64,000 bases of DNA from Christiangramia echinicola DSM 19838 (GCF_000423065.1 NZ_AUHG01000010.1:620001-684000); one strand, 5' to 3'. Shown: positions 29,036 to 37,404, counted from the first letter of the stretch. Made by a program: numbers and translations. The notes: generated by a model from the letters alone, not told the origin.

Positions 29036-29476
29036 CTAGTCTGTATTCTCCTCTTTCTCTTTCTTTTTCAACATTCTATGTTCTATATAACCAAAAACGA
29101 GGTTTATAGTAAGGATAATCCCACTCACAATAGCTAATTCTATATACATCCCGAAACCTGCAAGACATCCGGTAGCCGCGCTGCACCAGACCGTAGCTGC
29201 TGTAGTGAGTCCTTTTACCTTCCTGCCTTTTTGCAGAATGGTCCCTGCTCCAATAAATCCAATTCCCACTACGATTTGACCGAGTACACGCGTAATATCT
29301 ACATATTCATCACCTTCAAATTCCATAGACATTAAAATAAACATTGCGGCACCTAGTGAAACAAGGGCATTGGTTTTAAGTCCTGCCTCCTTACCCTGAA
29401 TTTCCCTTTCCATACCAATTATTAAACCAGCAACTGTAGCAAGTCCAACTCTTAATGCGAATAATGACCAATCCAT
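29036..29476 (-). CDS. MgtC/SapB family membrane protein
   Basis: 146 residues, about four helices, with the MgtC signature GMEREIQGKEAGLKTNALVS and IGFIGAGTILQ. Members are linked to Mg2+ limitation and to control of the F1Fo ATPase in some bacteria; its role here is unknown. The C-terminal cytoplasmic domain of MgtC proper is missing, which is common in the SapB-like short form. It is divergent from bioF with a 33-base gap and convergent with mnhG. Confidence 0.9.
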   Translation of the reverse strand: MDWSLFALRVGLATVAGLIIGMEREIQGKEAGLKTNALVSLGAAMFILMSMEFEGDEYVDITRVLGQIVVGIGFIGAGTILQKGRKVKGLTTAATVWCSAATGCLAGFGMYIELAIVSGIILTINLVFGYIEHRMLKKKEKEENTD

Positions 29477-29497
29477 AAATTAATTTTAGTGAATGAT

Positions 29498-29505
29498 TAC
29501 TTTTG
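29498..29505 (+). promoter_or_regulatory. candidate -7 box very close to bioF
   Basis: TACTTTTG matches TAnnTTTG and ends only 4 bases before the preferred bioF ATG at 29510. If used, transcription would begin about at the start codon and the message would be leaderless. No -33 TTG is visible at the right distance. Confidence 0.35.
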
Positions 29506-29509
29506 TACA

Positions 29510-30667
29510 ATGCAAAAATTACCCTTAAAATTAGAGAAAAGACTTCAGAAGAGAATAGAAGATAATTCTTTTAGGAAATTATTACCATCTGCTAATGGGG
29601 TAGATTTTTTTTCTAATGACTACATCGGATTTTCAAGATCCAGATTGATCACAGATAATGCCTTAAAAATAAGTCAGCAATCTGGCGGGCTAAATGGCTC
29701 AACAGGATCAAGGCTTTTATCGGGAAATCATTCGCTTTTCAAAATTTTAGAAAATCAACTTTCCAGTTTTCATAACTCTCAGGCTGCCTTGATCTTCAAT
29801 TCTGGTTATGATGCCAATATTGGTTTCTTTTCAGCAGTGCCGCAAAAAGGCGATATTATTATATATGATGAATATTCTCATGCTTCTATTAGGGACGGAC
29901 TGAAAATGAGCCTCGCTAATAATTTCAAATTTCGCCATAATGATCTGGAAGATCTTGAGAGTAAATTAATACGATTTTCTTCGAAAAAGCCCGGCTCTGT
30001 AATTTATATAGTTACCGAATCTGTTTTTTCTATGGATGGTGATATGCCAGATCTTATTAAAATTGCTGAATTGGCTGAGGAATATGATGCCAGATTAATA
30101 ATTGACGAAGCACATGCCACTGGCGTTATTGGAGAAAAAGGACAGGGTTTGGTTCAGGAATTAATACTCGAGAGTAAAGTTTTTGCCAGGATCCATACCT
30201 TCGGGAAAGCTATGGGCTGTCATGGAGCGGCAATTTTATGTAGCAATAAATTGAAGGAATATCTGGTCAATTTTTGCAGAAGCTTTATATATACCACAGC
30301 GCTCAGCCCTCATTCTGTAGCTGCTATCAGTGCAGCGTATCGGTTTCTAGATAGTGACAAAGATTCTCTGAAAAATTTAAAGGAGAACATAAAGTATTTT
30401 AAGTTGGAGGTTCAGAAATATAATCTTCAGGATATATTTATTGAAAGTGACTCGGCAATTCATGCCTGTATTATTTCTGGGAATACACGGGTTAAACTGG
30501 CTGCCTCAGATTTAGCGGATAATGGTTTTGTAGTAAAGGCGATTCTTGCTCCAACGGTTCCTTCTGGAAGCGAAAGATTAAGATTCTGCCTGCATAGTTA
30601 TAATTCAAAGCACGAAATTTCGGAGGTCTTAAAAGTCTTGGGTAATTTTGTAGCAAATAATAAATAA
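29510..30667 (+). CDS. bioF: 8-amino-7-oxononanoate synthase (BioF-like)
   Basis: 385 residues from ATG 29510 (an upstream in-frame GTG at 29489 is less likely). A PLP enzyme of the alpha-oxoamine synthase family, which joins pimeloyl-ACP or -CoA with alanine. Visible are SNDYIGFSRS, GSTGSRLLSGNH, the PLP-site DEAHATGVIG, and the Schiff-base Lys in HTFGKAMGCHGA. Its close family members (Kbl, HemA, SPT) differ, but position before bioD and bioA supports bioF. Its stop overlaps the bioD start by one base. Confidence 0.93.
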   Translation: MQKLPLKLEKRLQKRIEDNSFRKLLPSANGVDFFSNDYIGFSRSRLITDNALKISQQSGGLNGSTGSRLLSGNHSLFKILENQLSSFHNSQAALIFNSGYDANIGFFSAVPQKGDIIIYDEYSHASIRDGLKMSLANNFKFRHNDLEDLESKLIRFSSKKPGSVIYIVTESVFSMDGDMPDLIKIAELAEEYDARLIIDEAHATGVIGEKGQGLVQELILESKVFARIHTFGKAMGCHGAAILCSNKLKEYLVNFCRSFIYTTALSPHSVAAISAAYRFLDSDKDSLKNLKENIKYFKLEVQKYNLQDIFIESDSAIHACIISGNTRVKLAASDLADNGFVVKAILAPTVPSGSERLRFCLHSYNSKHEISEVLKVLGNFVANNK

Positions 30668-31290
30668 TGCCGAAAAGATATTTTATTACCGGAATAGGGA
30701 CTGAAGTTGGAAAAACCATTATTTCAGCTATAGTTACCGAAGCTTTGGAAGCAGATTACTGGAAACCGATCCAGGCAGGTGATCTTGAAAATTCTGACAC
30801 TCATAAAGTTCAGAAGCTGGTAAGGAATGATAAAACCATTTTTCACGAGAATGCTTATGCCCTTAATACTCCAATGAGTCCGCACGCTTCGGCAGAGATC
30901 GATGGTATTAAATTGCAGGTTAAGAAAATTAAAGCTCCCCATGTAAAAAAGGACCTGGTGGTAGAAGGTGCAGGAGGTTTACTGGTCCCCTTGAATGATA
31001 AGGAGACAATCATAGATCTAATTTCAAAAGAAGATATCGTTGTGCTGGTTTCCAGGCATTATCTTGGAAGCATTAATCATACGCTGTTAAGTATTGAAGC
31101 TCTTAAAAGTCGTGGGATTGAAAGGATCGGGATTATTTTTAGCGGCGAAGAACACCCAACTACTGAAAATATTATAAAGAAAATAGGCAAGGTTCAGGTG
31201 ATTGGAAGGGTAGACGAAGAACCATATTTTGATGAAAATGTAGTATTGGAATATGCCGAAAAATTTAGAGAAAAATTATGCGAGATATAA
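30667..31290 (+). CDS. bioD: dethiobiotin synthetase
   Basis: 207 residues. ATP-dependent carboxylation and ring closure of 7,8-diaminononanoate. The P-loop is GIGTEVGKT near the start, and VEGAGGLLVPLN carries the characteristic Gly-rich turn. It overlaps bioF by one base and bioA by 13 bases, so the three are tightly coupled. Confidence 0.95.
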   Translation: MPKRYFITGIGTEVGKTIISAIVTEALEADYWKPIQAGDLENSDTHKVQKLVRNDKTIFHENAYALNTPMSPHASAEIDGIKLQVKKIKAPHVKKDLVVEGAGGLLVPLNDKETIIDLISKEDIVVLVSRHYLGSINHTLLSIEALKSRGIERIGIIFSGEEHPTTENIIKKIGKVQVIGRVDEEPYFDENVVLEYAEKFREKLCEI

Positions 31291-32567
31291 AGTTGGAGCA
31301 GGAGAATTTAGCCGATAGGGATAAAAAGCATTTATGGCATCCGTTAACCCAGCACAAGGTTTCCGGGGAAATGCTACCTGTAGTCAAAGCAAAAGATAGT
31401 GTGCTTACAGATGATAAAGGCAATGATTATATAGATGCTATCTCTTCCTGGTATACTGCGGTATATGGGCATTGTAATCCTTATATCACATCAAAAGTGG
31501 CAAAGCAGATGCAAAACCTGGACCAGGTAGTTTTTAGCGGATTTACCCACAAACCTGCTATTGAGTTATCTGAAGCATTAATTAAAATCCTTCCTGAAGG
31601 TCAGCAGAAATTATTTTTTAATGATAATGGATCTACATCAACTGAGATCGGGATCAAAATGGCTTTACAATACCATCATAATCTTGGGAATGACCGGAAG
31701 GTAATGCTGGCATTTGAAGAAGGTTTCCACGGAGATACTTTTGGAGCAATGTCGGTTTCCGGATTGTCGGTTTACAATGGAGCTTTCGAAGATCATTTTA
31801 TAAGAGTAGAAAGAATTCCTGTCCCCACCGGAGATAATAACCAGAAAGTAATTGATAAGCTTAAGCAGATCATAGCCAGTCATAATATCGCCGGATTTAT
31901 TTACGAACCTTTGATCCAGGGAGCTGCAGCCATGAAGTTCCATGATGCTGAAGGTCTGAACGAGATTCTAAAAGTATGTAGGGAACATGATATTGTAAGA
32001 GTGGCAGATGAGGTAATGACCGGGTTTGGTAAAACGGGTAAATATTTTGCTTCAGATTATATTGAAGAAAAGCCAGATGTGATTTGTATGTCTAAGGCGC
32101 TAACCGCTGGCTTACTTCCTATGGGGCTTACTTCCTGTACGCAAAAAATTTATGATGCTTTCTATTCCGAAGATATCGCCAAAGGACTATTTCACGGGCA
32201 TACTTATACGGCAAATCCATTAGCATGTTCAGCTGCGTTAGCGGCAGTGGAATTATTGACTTCTAAAGATATACAGGAGAATATTCAGCGAATATCAGGG
32301 TGTAATGCCGACTTTGTACAAAAACTTACCCATCATCCCCGGGTTAAAAACACCCGATCTAAAGGAGTGATCATGGCCTTTGAACTGGATATAAAGACCG
32401 ATCGCTATGGGGATCTAAGAAATAAATTGTTTCAGTTCTTCATGGATAAGGGAGTTTTTCTTCGACCTCTTGGAAATACTATTTATATAGTGCCACCGTA
32501 TGTCATTTCAGATGAAGAGCTCAAGAAAGTATATGCAGTGATAGAGGAATCACTTGTAGTGTTTTAG
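31278..32567 (+). CDS. bioA: adenosylmethionine-8-amino-7-oxononanoate aminotransferase
   Basis: 429 residues, a class III PLP aminotransferase. It starts at ATG 31278, overlapping bioD by 13 bases. The N-terminal HLWHPLTQHK, VFSGFTHKPA and the Schiff-base Lys in CMSKALTAGLLPMGLT identify BioA. It converts KAPA to diaminononanoate with SAM as amino donor. A 77-base gap with a palindrome separates it from the SET-domain gene. Confidence 0.95.
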   Translation: MRDIKLEQENLADRDKKHLWHPLTQHKVSGEMLPVVKAKDSVLTDDKGNDYIDAISSWYTAVYGHCNPYITSKVAKQMQNLDQVVFSGFTHKPAIELSEALIKILPEGQQKLFFNDNGSTSTEIGIKMALQYHHNLGNDRKVMLAFEEGFHGDTFGAMSVSGLSVYNGAFEDHFIRVERIPVPTGDNNQKVIDKLKQIIASHNIAGFIYEPLIQGAAAMKFHDAEGLNEILKVCREHDIVRVADEVMTGFGKTGKYFASDYIEEKPDVICMSKALTAGLLPMGLTSCTQKIYDAFYSEDIAKGLFHGHTYTANPLACSAALAAVELLTSKDIQENIQRISGCNADFVQKLTHHPRVKNTRSKGVIMAFELDIKTDRYGDLRNKLFQFFMDKGVFLRPLGNTIYIVPPYVISDEELKKVYAVIEESLVVF

Positions 32568-32612
32568 AAAATTTATTATCGGTCAAAAATTATAAAATTC
32601 GGATTCAATTTT

Positions 32613-32627
32613 TATCTAATTTAGATA
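32613..32627. promoter_or_regulatory. palindrome, candidate operator before the SET gene
   Basis: TATCTAATTTAGATA: 7-bp perfect arms around a central T, 18 bases before the SET gene start. It suggests separate control of the SET-KAS part of the cluster; this is inferred from position only. Confidence 0.35.
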
Positions 32628-32644
32628 GGTTAATCTGAAATATT

Positions 32645-33244
32645 ATGATACATCCTGATACTAAATTAGAGTGGATAAATGATAAAAAAGGCTTTGGAGT
32701 TGTTGCTACCAAAGTGATAACAAAAGGAACTATCACCTGGGTTCAGGATGAACTGGATATAGTTTTTTCTCCAGAAGAACCTGAGAACTTTAAGCCTATG
32801 ACCAGAGAGCTTCTGGAAAAGTATAGTTTTCGAAATAGTGCGGGGGAATATATTCTATGCTGGGATGTGGCTAAATATATTAATCATAGTTTTAAGGCTA
32901 ACTGCCTTTCTACAGCTTATAATTTTGAAATTGCTATAAAGAACATTCAGATTGGCGAAGAACTTACCGATGATTATGGATATTTAAATCTCACTGAGTC
33001 TTTTGTGCCAGAAGATGAAGGCGTAGGCCGAAAAGTGGTTTTTCCTGATGATATTTTAAAATATTACCAGCAGTGGGATAATGTTCTGGAACCGCTTTTT
33101 CCTGAAATATCAAAATTAGATCAGCCGTTGTTCGAGCTGCTTTCACCTGAAGTGCAAAATGATATTGAAAAAGTCGCAAGTGGTAAGAAGACGATGCCTT
33201 CGACTAAAAACCTTTATTTCAAGCCTGAGAAGAGCAGAATTTAG
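32645..33244 (+). CDS. SET-domain methyltransferase-like protein
   Basis: 199 residues. SET-domain features are clear: GFGVVAT (residues 16-22), the cofactor-site YINHSFKANC with Asn80-His81, and EELTDDYGYLN with Tyr111. The post-SET zinc cysteines are absent. A C-terminal extension of ~80 residues has no match I know. SET proteins are SAM-dependent lysine methyltransferases; the target is unknown. It sits between bioA and a ketoacyl-synthase-like gene inside a biotin cluster, so a biotin-linked role is possible but unproven. Confidence 0.85.
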   Translation: MIHPDTKLEWINDKKGFGVVATKVITKGTITWVQDELDIVFSPEEPENFKPMTRELLEKYSFRNSAGEYILCWDVAKYINHSFKANCLSTAYNFEIAIKNIQIGEELTDDYGYLNLTESFVPEDEGVGRKVVFPDDILKYYQQWDNVLEPLFPEISKLDQPLFELLSPEVQNDIEKVASGKKTMPSTKNLYFKPEKSRI

Positions 33245-33301
33245 CCTTCGAAATTTAGCCAGTAGGCAATTGAGCCTTATTTTTGCTCAAAAATTAAGCT
33301 T

Positions 33302-34456
33302 TTGAAAAAACAGATTTCCATAAGTTCTATAGGTTCGTTTTCTCCACTGGGAAAAACTTCTGATGAGATCTGGAAAAACTACCTAAACAATCAACATTTT
33401 TTTCATTTAAAAGGAGCTGGAGGAGATGCTTCCTGGGTTGGAAGCCTGTCTGAAGTTCAACAAAAGGATGTAGAGGATTTAAGAGAGAGTGATTCCAAAT
33501 ACCGTTATCTGGATAATTCGGTATTATATGCAATTCTTGCGGCCAGATCTGCTTTTAAGGATCTCGAAATTTCAGATCTGGATGCGGGAATTAATATTGG
33601 TAGCAGTAGAGGTGCGACCGGTCTATTCGAAAAATATCATTCAGAATATATTGAAACCGGAAGGTCTTCTACTTATACCTCACCATCTACCACTTTAGGA
33701 AATATTTCTTCCTGGGTTGCTCAGGATCTTCAGCTCAATGGTCCGGAGTTTTCTCATTCAGTTACCTGTTCCACCGGGATGCATTCAGTATTGAATGCTA
33801 TTGCCTGGCTGGAAAGCGGAATGGCTAAAAGTTTTCTTGCCGGTGGGAGTGAAGCGCCACTTACAGGATTTACACTAGCCCAGATGAAAGCAATGAAGAT
33901 CTATGCTACAGAAGATAACGAATTTCCCTGTAGAGCGCTGGATATGGAGAAGTCCAGAAACTCGATGATCTTAAGTGAAGGAGCCGGAATGGTCACTCTG
34001 AGTTCTTCAGAAGAAAATAATTCATTGGCTAGCATAGAGGGTGTAGGTTATGCAAATGAAAAATTGAAGCATGGCGCTTCCCTTTCAAAAAATGGAAAAT
34101 GTCTGCAAAAATCCATGAAAATGGCTATTGGAGATCTAAATGTAAATGAGATCGATGCGGTTGTGATGCATGCTCCCGGAACTATTGGAGGTGATCTGGC
34201 CGAAGTGAATGCGATAAAAAAAGTATTTACAGATAGATTACCAGCGATGACCAGTAATAAATGGAAAACCGGGCATAGCTTCGCAGCTTCCGGAATACTG
34301 AGTCTGCAAATGGCCGTTCTAATGCTTCAGCATCAACAATTCTTACCAGTGCCGTTTTCAGAATTTCAACAGAAACCAGATAAACTAGAAAAAATATTAG
34401 TCAACTCTGTAGGCTTTGGGGGAAATGCTGTTTCGATCCTGATAGGAAGAAAATAA
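33302..34456 (+). CDS. beta-ketoacyl-ACP synthase-like protein in the biotin cluster
   Basis: 384 residues, starting with TTG at 33302 (no in-frame ATG nearby). Thiolase fold of the FabB/FabF type, with the condensing triad intact: Cys156 in VTCSTGMHS, His290 in VVMHAPGTIGGD, His325 in KTGHSFAASG, plus Lys320. The second half of the usual GTGT loop is altered to APGTIGGD. FabF has about 412 residues, so this one is slightly short. Placed directly before bioB, it is a candidate for a specialised condensing step toward the pimeloyl chain; an alternative is a paralogue with an unrelated job. Confidence 0.85.
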   Translation: MKKQISISSIGSFSPLGKTSDEIWKNYLNNQHFFHLKGAGGDASWVGSLSEVQQKDVEDLRESDSKYRYLDNSVLYAILAARSAFKDLEISDLDAGINIGSSRGATGLFEKYHSEYIETGRSSTYTSPSTTLGNISSWVAQDLQLNGPEFSHSVTCSTGMHSVLNAIAWLESGMAKSFLAGGSEAPLTGFTLAQMKAMKIYATEDNEFPCRALDMEKSRNSMILSEGAGMVTLSSSEENNSLASIEGVGYANEKLKHGASLSKNGKCLQKSMKMAIGDLNVNEIDAVVMHAPGTIGGDLAEVNAIKKVFTDRLPAMTSNKWKTGHSFAASGILSLQMAVLMLQHQQFLPVPFSEFQQKPDKLEKILVNSVGFGGNAVSILIGRK

Positions 34457-34484
34457 AAATTGTTAGCTTCCCCTTTATAAAACT

Positions 34485-34501
34485 TAAGGAAGCATTCCTT
34501 A
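34485..34501. promoter_or_regulatory. inverted repeat upstream of bioB
   Basis: TAAGGAA, three bases, TTCCTTA: 7-bp perfect arms ending 18 bases before the bioB -7 box, that is, where the -33 region should be. A biotin-responsive operator is possible but it does not resemble the classic BirA site. Confidence 0.35.
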
Positions 34502-34519
34502 TTAAACCTCAGTTTTCTT

Positions 34520-34527
34520 TATTTTTG
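34520..34527 (+). promoter_or_regulatory. candidate -7 box of bioB
   Basis: TATTTTTG matches TAnnTTTG, 17 bases before the bioB ATG. It indicates that bioB and the genes after it can be transcribed separately from bioFDA. Confidence 0.5.
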
Positions 34528-34544
34528 AATACAAATCTAATTAC

Positions 34545-35636
34545 ATGGCACTAAAACACGACTGGACTAAAGAAGAGATCCTCGAAATATATAATAAGCC
34601 TTTTATGGAGTTGCTTTACGAAGCGGCTACAATTCACCGTCAACATCACGATCCTAATACCGTTCAGGTTTCAACCCTACTCTCTATAAAGACCGGTGGT
34701 TGCCCTGAAGATTGCGGATACTGCCCCCAGGCAGCCCGTTATCATACAGATCTGGAAGGGAATGATCTTATGAGCGTGAATCAGGTGAAAGCACAGGCAC
34801 TTAGAGCAAAAGCTTCTGGTAGTTCTCGAGTATGTATGGGTGCTGCATGGAGAAATGTGAAGGATGGGGAAGAATTTGATAATGTCCTTGAAATGGTAAG
34901 AAGCATCAATAAACTGGATATGGAAGTTTGTTGTACGCTTGGTATGCTCACCGAAAATCAGGCACAAAGATTGGCGGAGGCTGGTCTTTATGCATATAAT
35001 CATAACCTGGATTCTTCAGAAGAATATTATAAAGAAGTTATTTCTACCCGTGGTTACCAGGATAGACTGGACACTATCGGGAATGTTAGAAAAACCAACG
35101 TTACGGTTTGTAGCGGTGGAATTATAGGAATGGGAGAAAGTGAAGCCGATCGTGCAGGAATGCTAGTGGCTCTTTCTACTTTAAATCCTCAGCCGGAATC
35201 TGTGCCGATCAATGCTTTAGTTCCTGTTGAAGGAACTCCACTAGAAGAGCAAAAACCGGTGCCTATCTGGGATATGATAAGAATGGTTGCAACTACCAGG
35301 ATCGTGATGCCAGAAACCCAGGTTAGACTTTCGGCAGGAAGAACTCAGATGAGTAGAGAAGGACAGGCAATGTGTTTCTTTGCCGGTGCCAATTCTATCT
35401 TTGCGGGCGATAAATTGTTGACTACTCCAAATCCAGACGTGAATGAGGATATGGAAATGTTCAAAATGCTTGGGCTAAATCCTCAGAAAGCATTCGAGAA
35501 GAAATCTCAGCCGGAAAGTGTAGATGCTGAAAATTCTAAATATCAGGCACAGGGAGAAAAACCAAAATGGACTCGCCCTGCACATAAAATTGATAGAAAT
35601 CTTGAGGCTCAGCAGAAAGCAAAAACTAAGGCATAG
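34545..35636 (+). CDS. bioB: biotin synthase
   Basis: 363 residues. Radical-SAM enzyme inserting sulfur into dethiobiotin. The CxxxCxxC [4Fe-4S] motif is Cys53, Cys57, Cys60 in GGCPEDCGYCPQ; the second-cluster region includes CMGAAWRN, CCTLGML and YNHNLDSS, and the C-terminal FAGANSIFAGDKLLTTPNP is characteristic. The last ~35 residues are a Lys/Gln-rich tail. The nearest bio genes (bioFDA) lie upstream beyond the SET and KAS genes. Confidence 0.98.
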   Translation: MALKHDWTKEEILEIYNKPFMELLYEAATIHRQHHDPNTVQVSTLLSIKTGGCPEDCGYCPQAARYHTDLEGNDLMSVNQVKAQALRAKASGSSRVCMGAAWRNVKDGEEFDNVLEMVRSINKLDMEVCCTLGMLTENQAQRLAEAGLYAYNHNLDSSEEYYKEVISTRGYQDRLDTIGNVRKTNVTVCSGGIIGMGESEADRAGMLVALSTLNPQPESVPINALVPVEGTPLEEQKPVPIWDMIRMVATTRIVMPETQVRLSAGRTQMSREGQAMCFFAGANSIFAGDKLLTTPNPDVNEDMEMFKMLGLNPQKAFEKKSQPESVDAENSKYQAQGEKPKWTRPAHKIDRNLEAQQKAKTKA

Positions 35637-35653
35637 CATTTAACTTACGATAA

Positions 35654-36526
35654 TTGGAACTCGATCTTCAAAATATTCCCAGAAGAAGAGATCTTTCTAA
35701 AGAAGATTTTCTTAGGGAATATTTTGTTCCAAAACGCCCGGTTATTATTGAGGACCTTACTGAAGACTGGCCGGCGAAGGAAAAATGGAATTTTGAATAT
35801 TTCAGGGACAAAACCGGAGACGTTGTAGTTCCTGTGTATGATGGTAAACCTGCAACAGGAAGGCAGAATTCTCACGGACCTGCAATGAAGATTCCGTTCA
35901 AAGAATACATTGATATTCTTGAAAAAGGACCTTCAGATCTGCGGATGTTCTTCTTTAATTTACTTCAGAATTGTCCCGAATTAGTTGATGATTTTCAATA
36001 TCCAGACCTAGGAGTAAAATTCTTTAAAAAGCTACCAGTTCTTTTTGTTGGTGGTGAAGGTTCTAAGGTAGTGATGCATTATGATATGGATCTTGCAAAT
36101 AATTTTCATTTCAATTTTGTTGGTGAAAAAAAGGTGATCCTTTATCCTCCAGATCAATCTGGTTACCTTTATAAGGTTCCTTACTCTATCGTAAGTATGG
36201 AGATTATAGATATGGATAATCCAGATTTTGAGAAATATCCTGCTCTGGCGAAGGCAAAAGGTTACGAGGCGAGGTTAAAGCATGGTGATGCCCTGTACAT
36301 ACCAAGCCACTGGTGGCACTTTATTAAATATGAGACACCAAGCCTGTCTTTAACTTTAAGATCGCTTCCTAAGTCCCCAAAGCAGATCGCTGAGGTTTTG
36401 AATAATCTTCTATTTATGCGTAATTATGACAATATTATGCGTAAAATGAAAGGTCAGGATTGGATAGATTATAAGAATCGAATTGCCATTAGGAGAACTC
36501 ATAAAAACGCAGGTATAAAGGAATGA
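35654..36526 (+). CDS. cupin_8/JmjC-like Fe(II) dioxygenase, copy 1
   Basis: 290 residues, TTG start at 35654, 17 bases after bioB; no in-frame ATG gives the conserved N-terminus RDLSKEDFLREYF. The fold is a cupin_8 (JmjC-like) barrel with the Fe(II) triad His142-x-Asp144 in MHYDMDLANN and His222 in HWWHF. Such enzymes are usually 2-oxoglutarate-dependent hydroxylases of proteins or small molecules. It overlaps its own paralogue by 4 bases (ATGA). Substrate unknown. Confidence 0.85.
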   Translation: MELDLQNIPRRRDLSKEDFLREYFVPKRPVIIEDLTEDWPAKEKWNFEYFRDKTGDVVVPVYDGKPATGRQNSHGPAMKIPFKEYIDILEKGPSDLRMFFFNLLQNCPELVDDFQYPDLGVKFFKKLPVLFVGGEGSKVVMHYDMDLANNFHFNFVGEKKVILYPPDQSGYLYKVPYSIVSMEIIDMDNPDFEKYPALAKAKGYEARLKHGDALYIPSHWWHFIKYETPSLSLTLRSLPKSPKQIAEVLNNLLFMRNYDNIMRKMKGQDWIDYKNRIAIRRTHKNAGIKE

Positions 36527-37404
36527 AGCACGAGCAAATGAAATTAAAGCAGATACCTAGAATTCAACGAATATCGAAATCAGATTTTCTGCGCGATTAT
36601 GTTCAGCCTCAAAAGCCAGTGGTAATAGAGGAATTAATAGAAGATTGGCCGGCTTATAAAAAATGGAACTTCGATTATATTAAGCAACTTGCAGGCGACA
36701 AAACGGTACCGTTATATGATGATCGTCCTATTTCTTCGAAGTATAAATTCAACGAGGCGCATGCTGAAATGAAAATGTCTGAGTATATAGATCATTTAAA
36801 ATCTGGTCCTACAAATTACCGCATCTTCTTATATCATCTAATGAAAGAAGTGCCTCGTCTTCAGAAAGATTTTAAGTTTCCCGATATTGGCTTGAGGTTT
36901 CTGAGACAATTACCAATGTTATTTTTTGGTGGCCAGAACTCCAGCGTCTTTATGCATTATGACATAGATTATGCGAATATTCTGCATTTTCATTTCCAGG
37001 GCAAAAAACAATGTATCCTTTTCCCGCCTTCAGAAAGTAAACACTTGTATAAAGTACCTCATGCTTTAATAGCCAGGGAGGATATTAACTTTAATGATCC
37101 AGATTATGAGAAGTTTCCTGCTCTTATAAAAGCAGAGGGGTATATCACAGAACTCAATCACGGTGACACCTTATATATGCCTGAAGGTTACTGGCATCAT
37201 ATGACGTATTTAACGGCAGGATTTTCAATGAGTCTTAGGGCGACTCCACGTACTTTAACCAACTTTTCTAAAGCTGTTTATAATCTTATATTTATGAGAT
37301 ATTTCGATAATTATATGCGTAAGCTTAGGGGGCAGAAGTGGATAGATTATAAAAATGAACAGGCTATTAAGCGTACACATAAAAAGAATGATATTAGTCT
37401 ATAA
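36523..37404 (+). CDS. cupin_8/JmjC-like Fe(II) dioxygenase, copy 2
   Basis: 293 residues, clearly a tandem duplicate of the gene before it (about half of the residues look identical by eye, alignable end to end). The triad is kept: His145-x-Asp147 in MHYDIDYANI and a His in GYWHHMTY (225 or 226). Differences cluster in the substrate-side loop (residues ~66-80). It ends overlapping the convergent recX by 11 bases. Confidence 0.85.
   Translation: MKHEQMKLKQIPRIQRISKSDFLRDYVQPQKPVVIEELIEDWPAYKKWNFDYIKQLAGDKTVPLYDDRPISSKYKFNEAHAEMKMSEYIDHLKSGPTNYRIFLYHLMKEVPRLQKDFKFPDIGLRFLRQLPMLFFGGQNSSVFMHYDIDYANILHFHFQGKKQCILFPPSESKHLYKVPHALIAREDINFNDPDYEKFPALIKAEGYITELNHGDTLYMPEGYWHHMTYLTAGFSMSLRATPRTLTNFSKAVYNLIFMRYFDNYMRKLRGQKWIDYKNEQAIKRTHKKNDISL

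Noticed and set aside
33302-34456. The ketoacyl-synthase gene as an ordinary fabF
   Set aside because: It is not rejected outright, but it is not next to acpP, fabG or rnc as housekeeping fabF usually is, and its loop differs, so I do not name it fabF.
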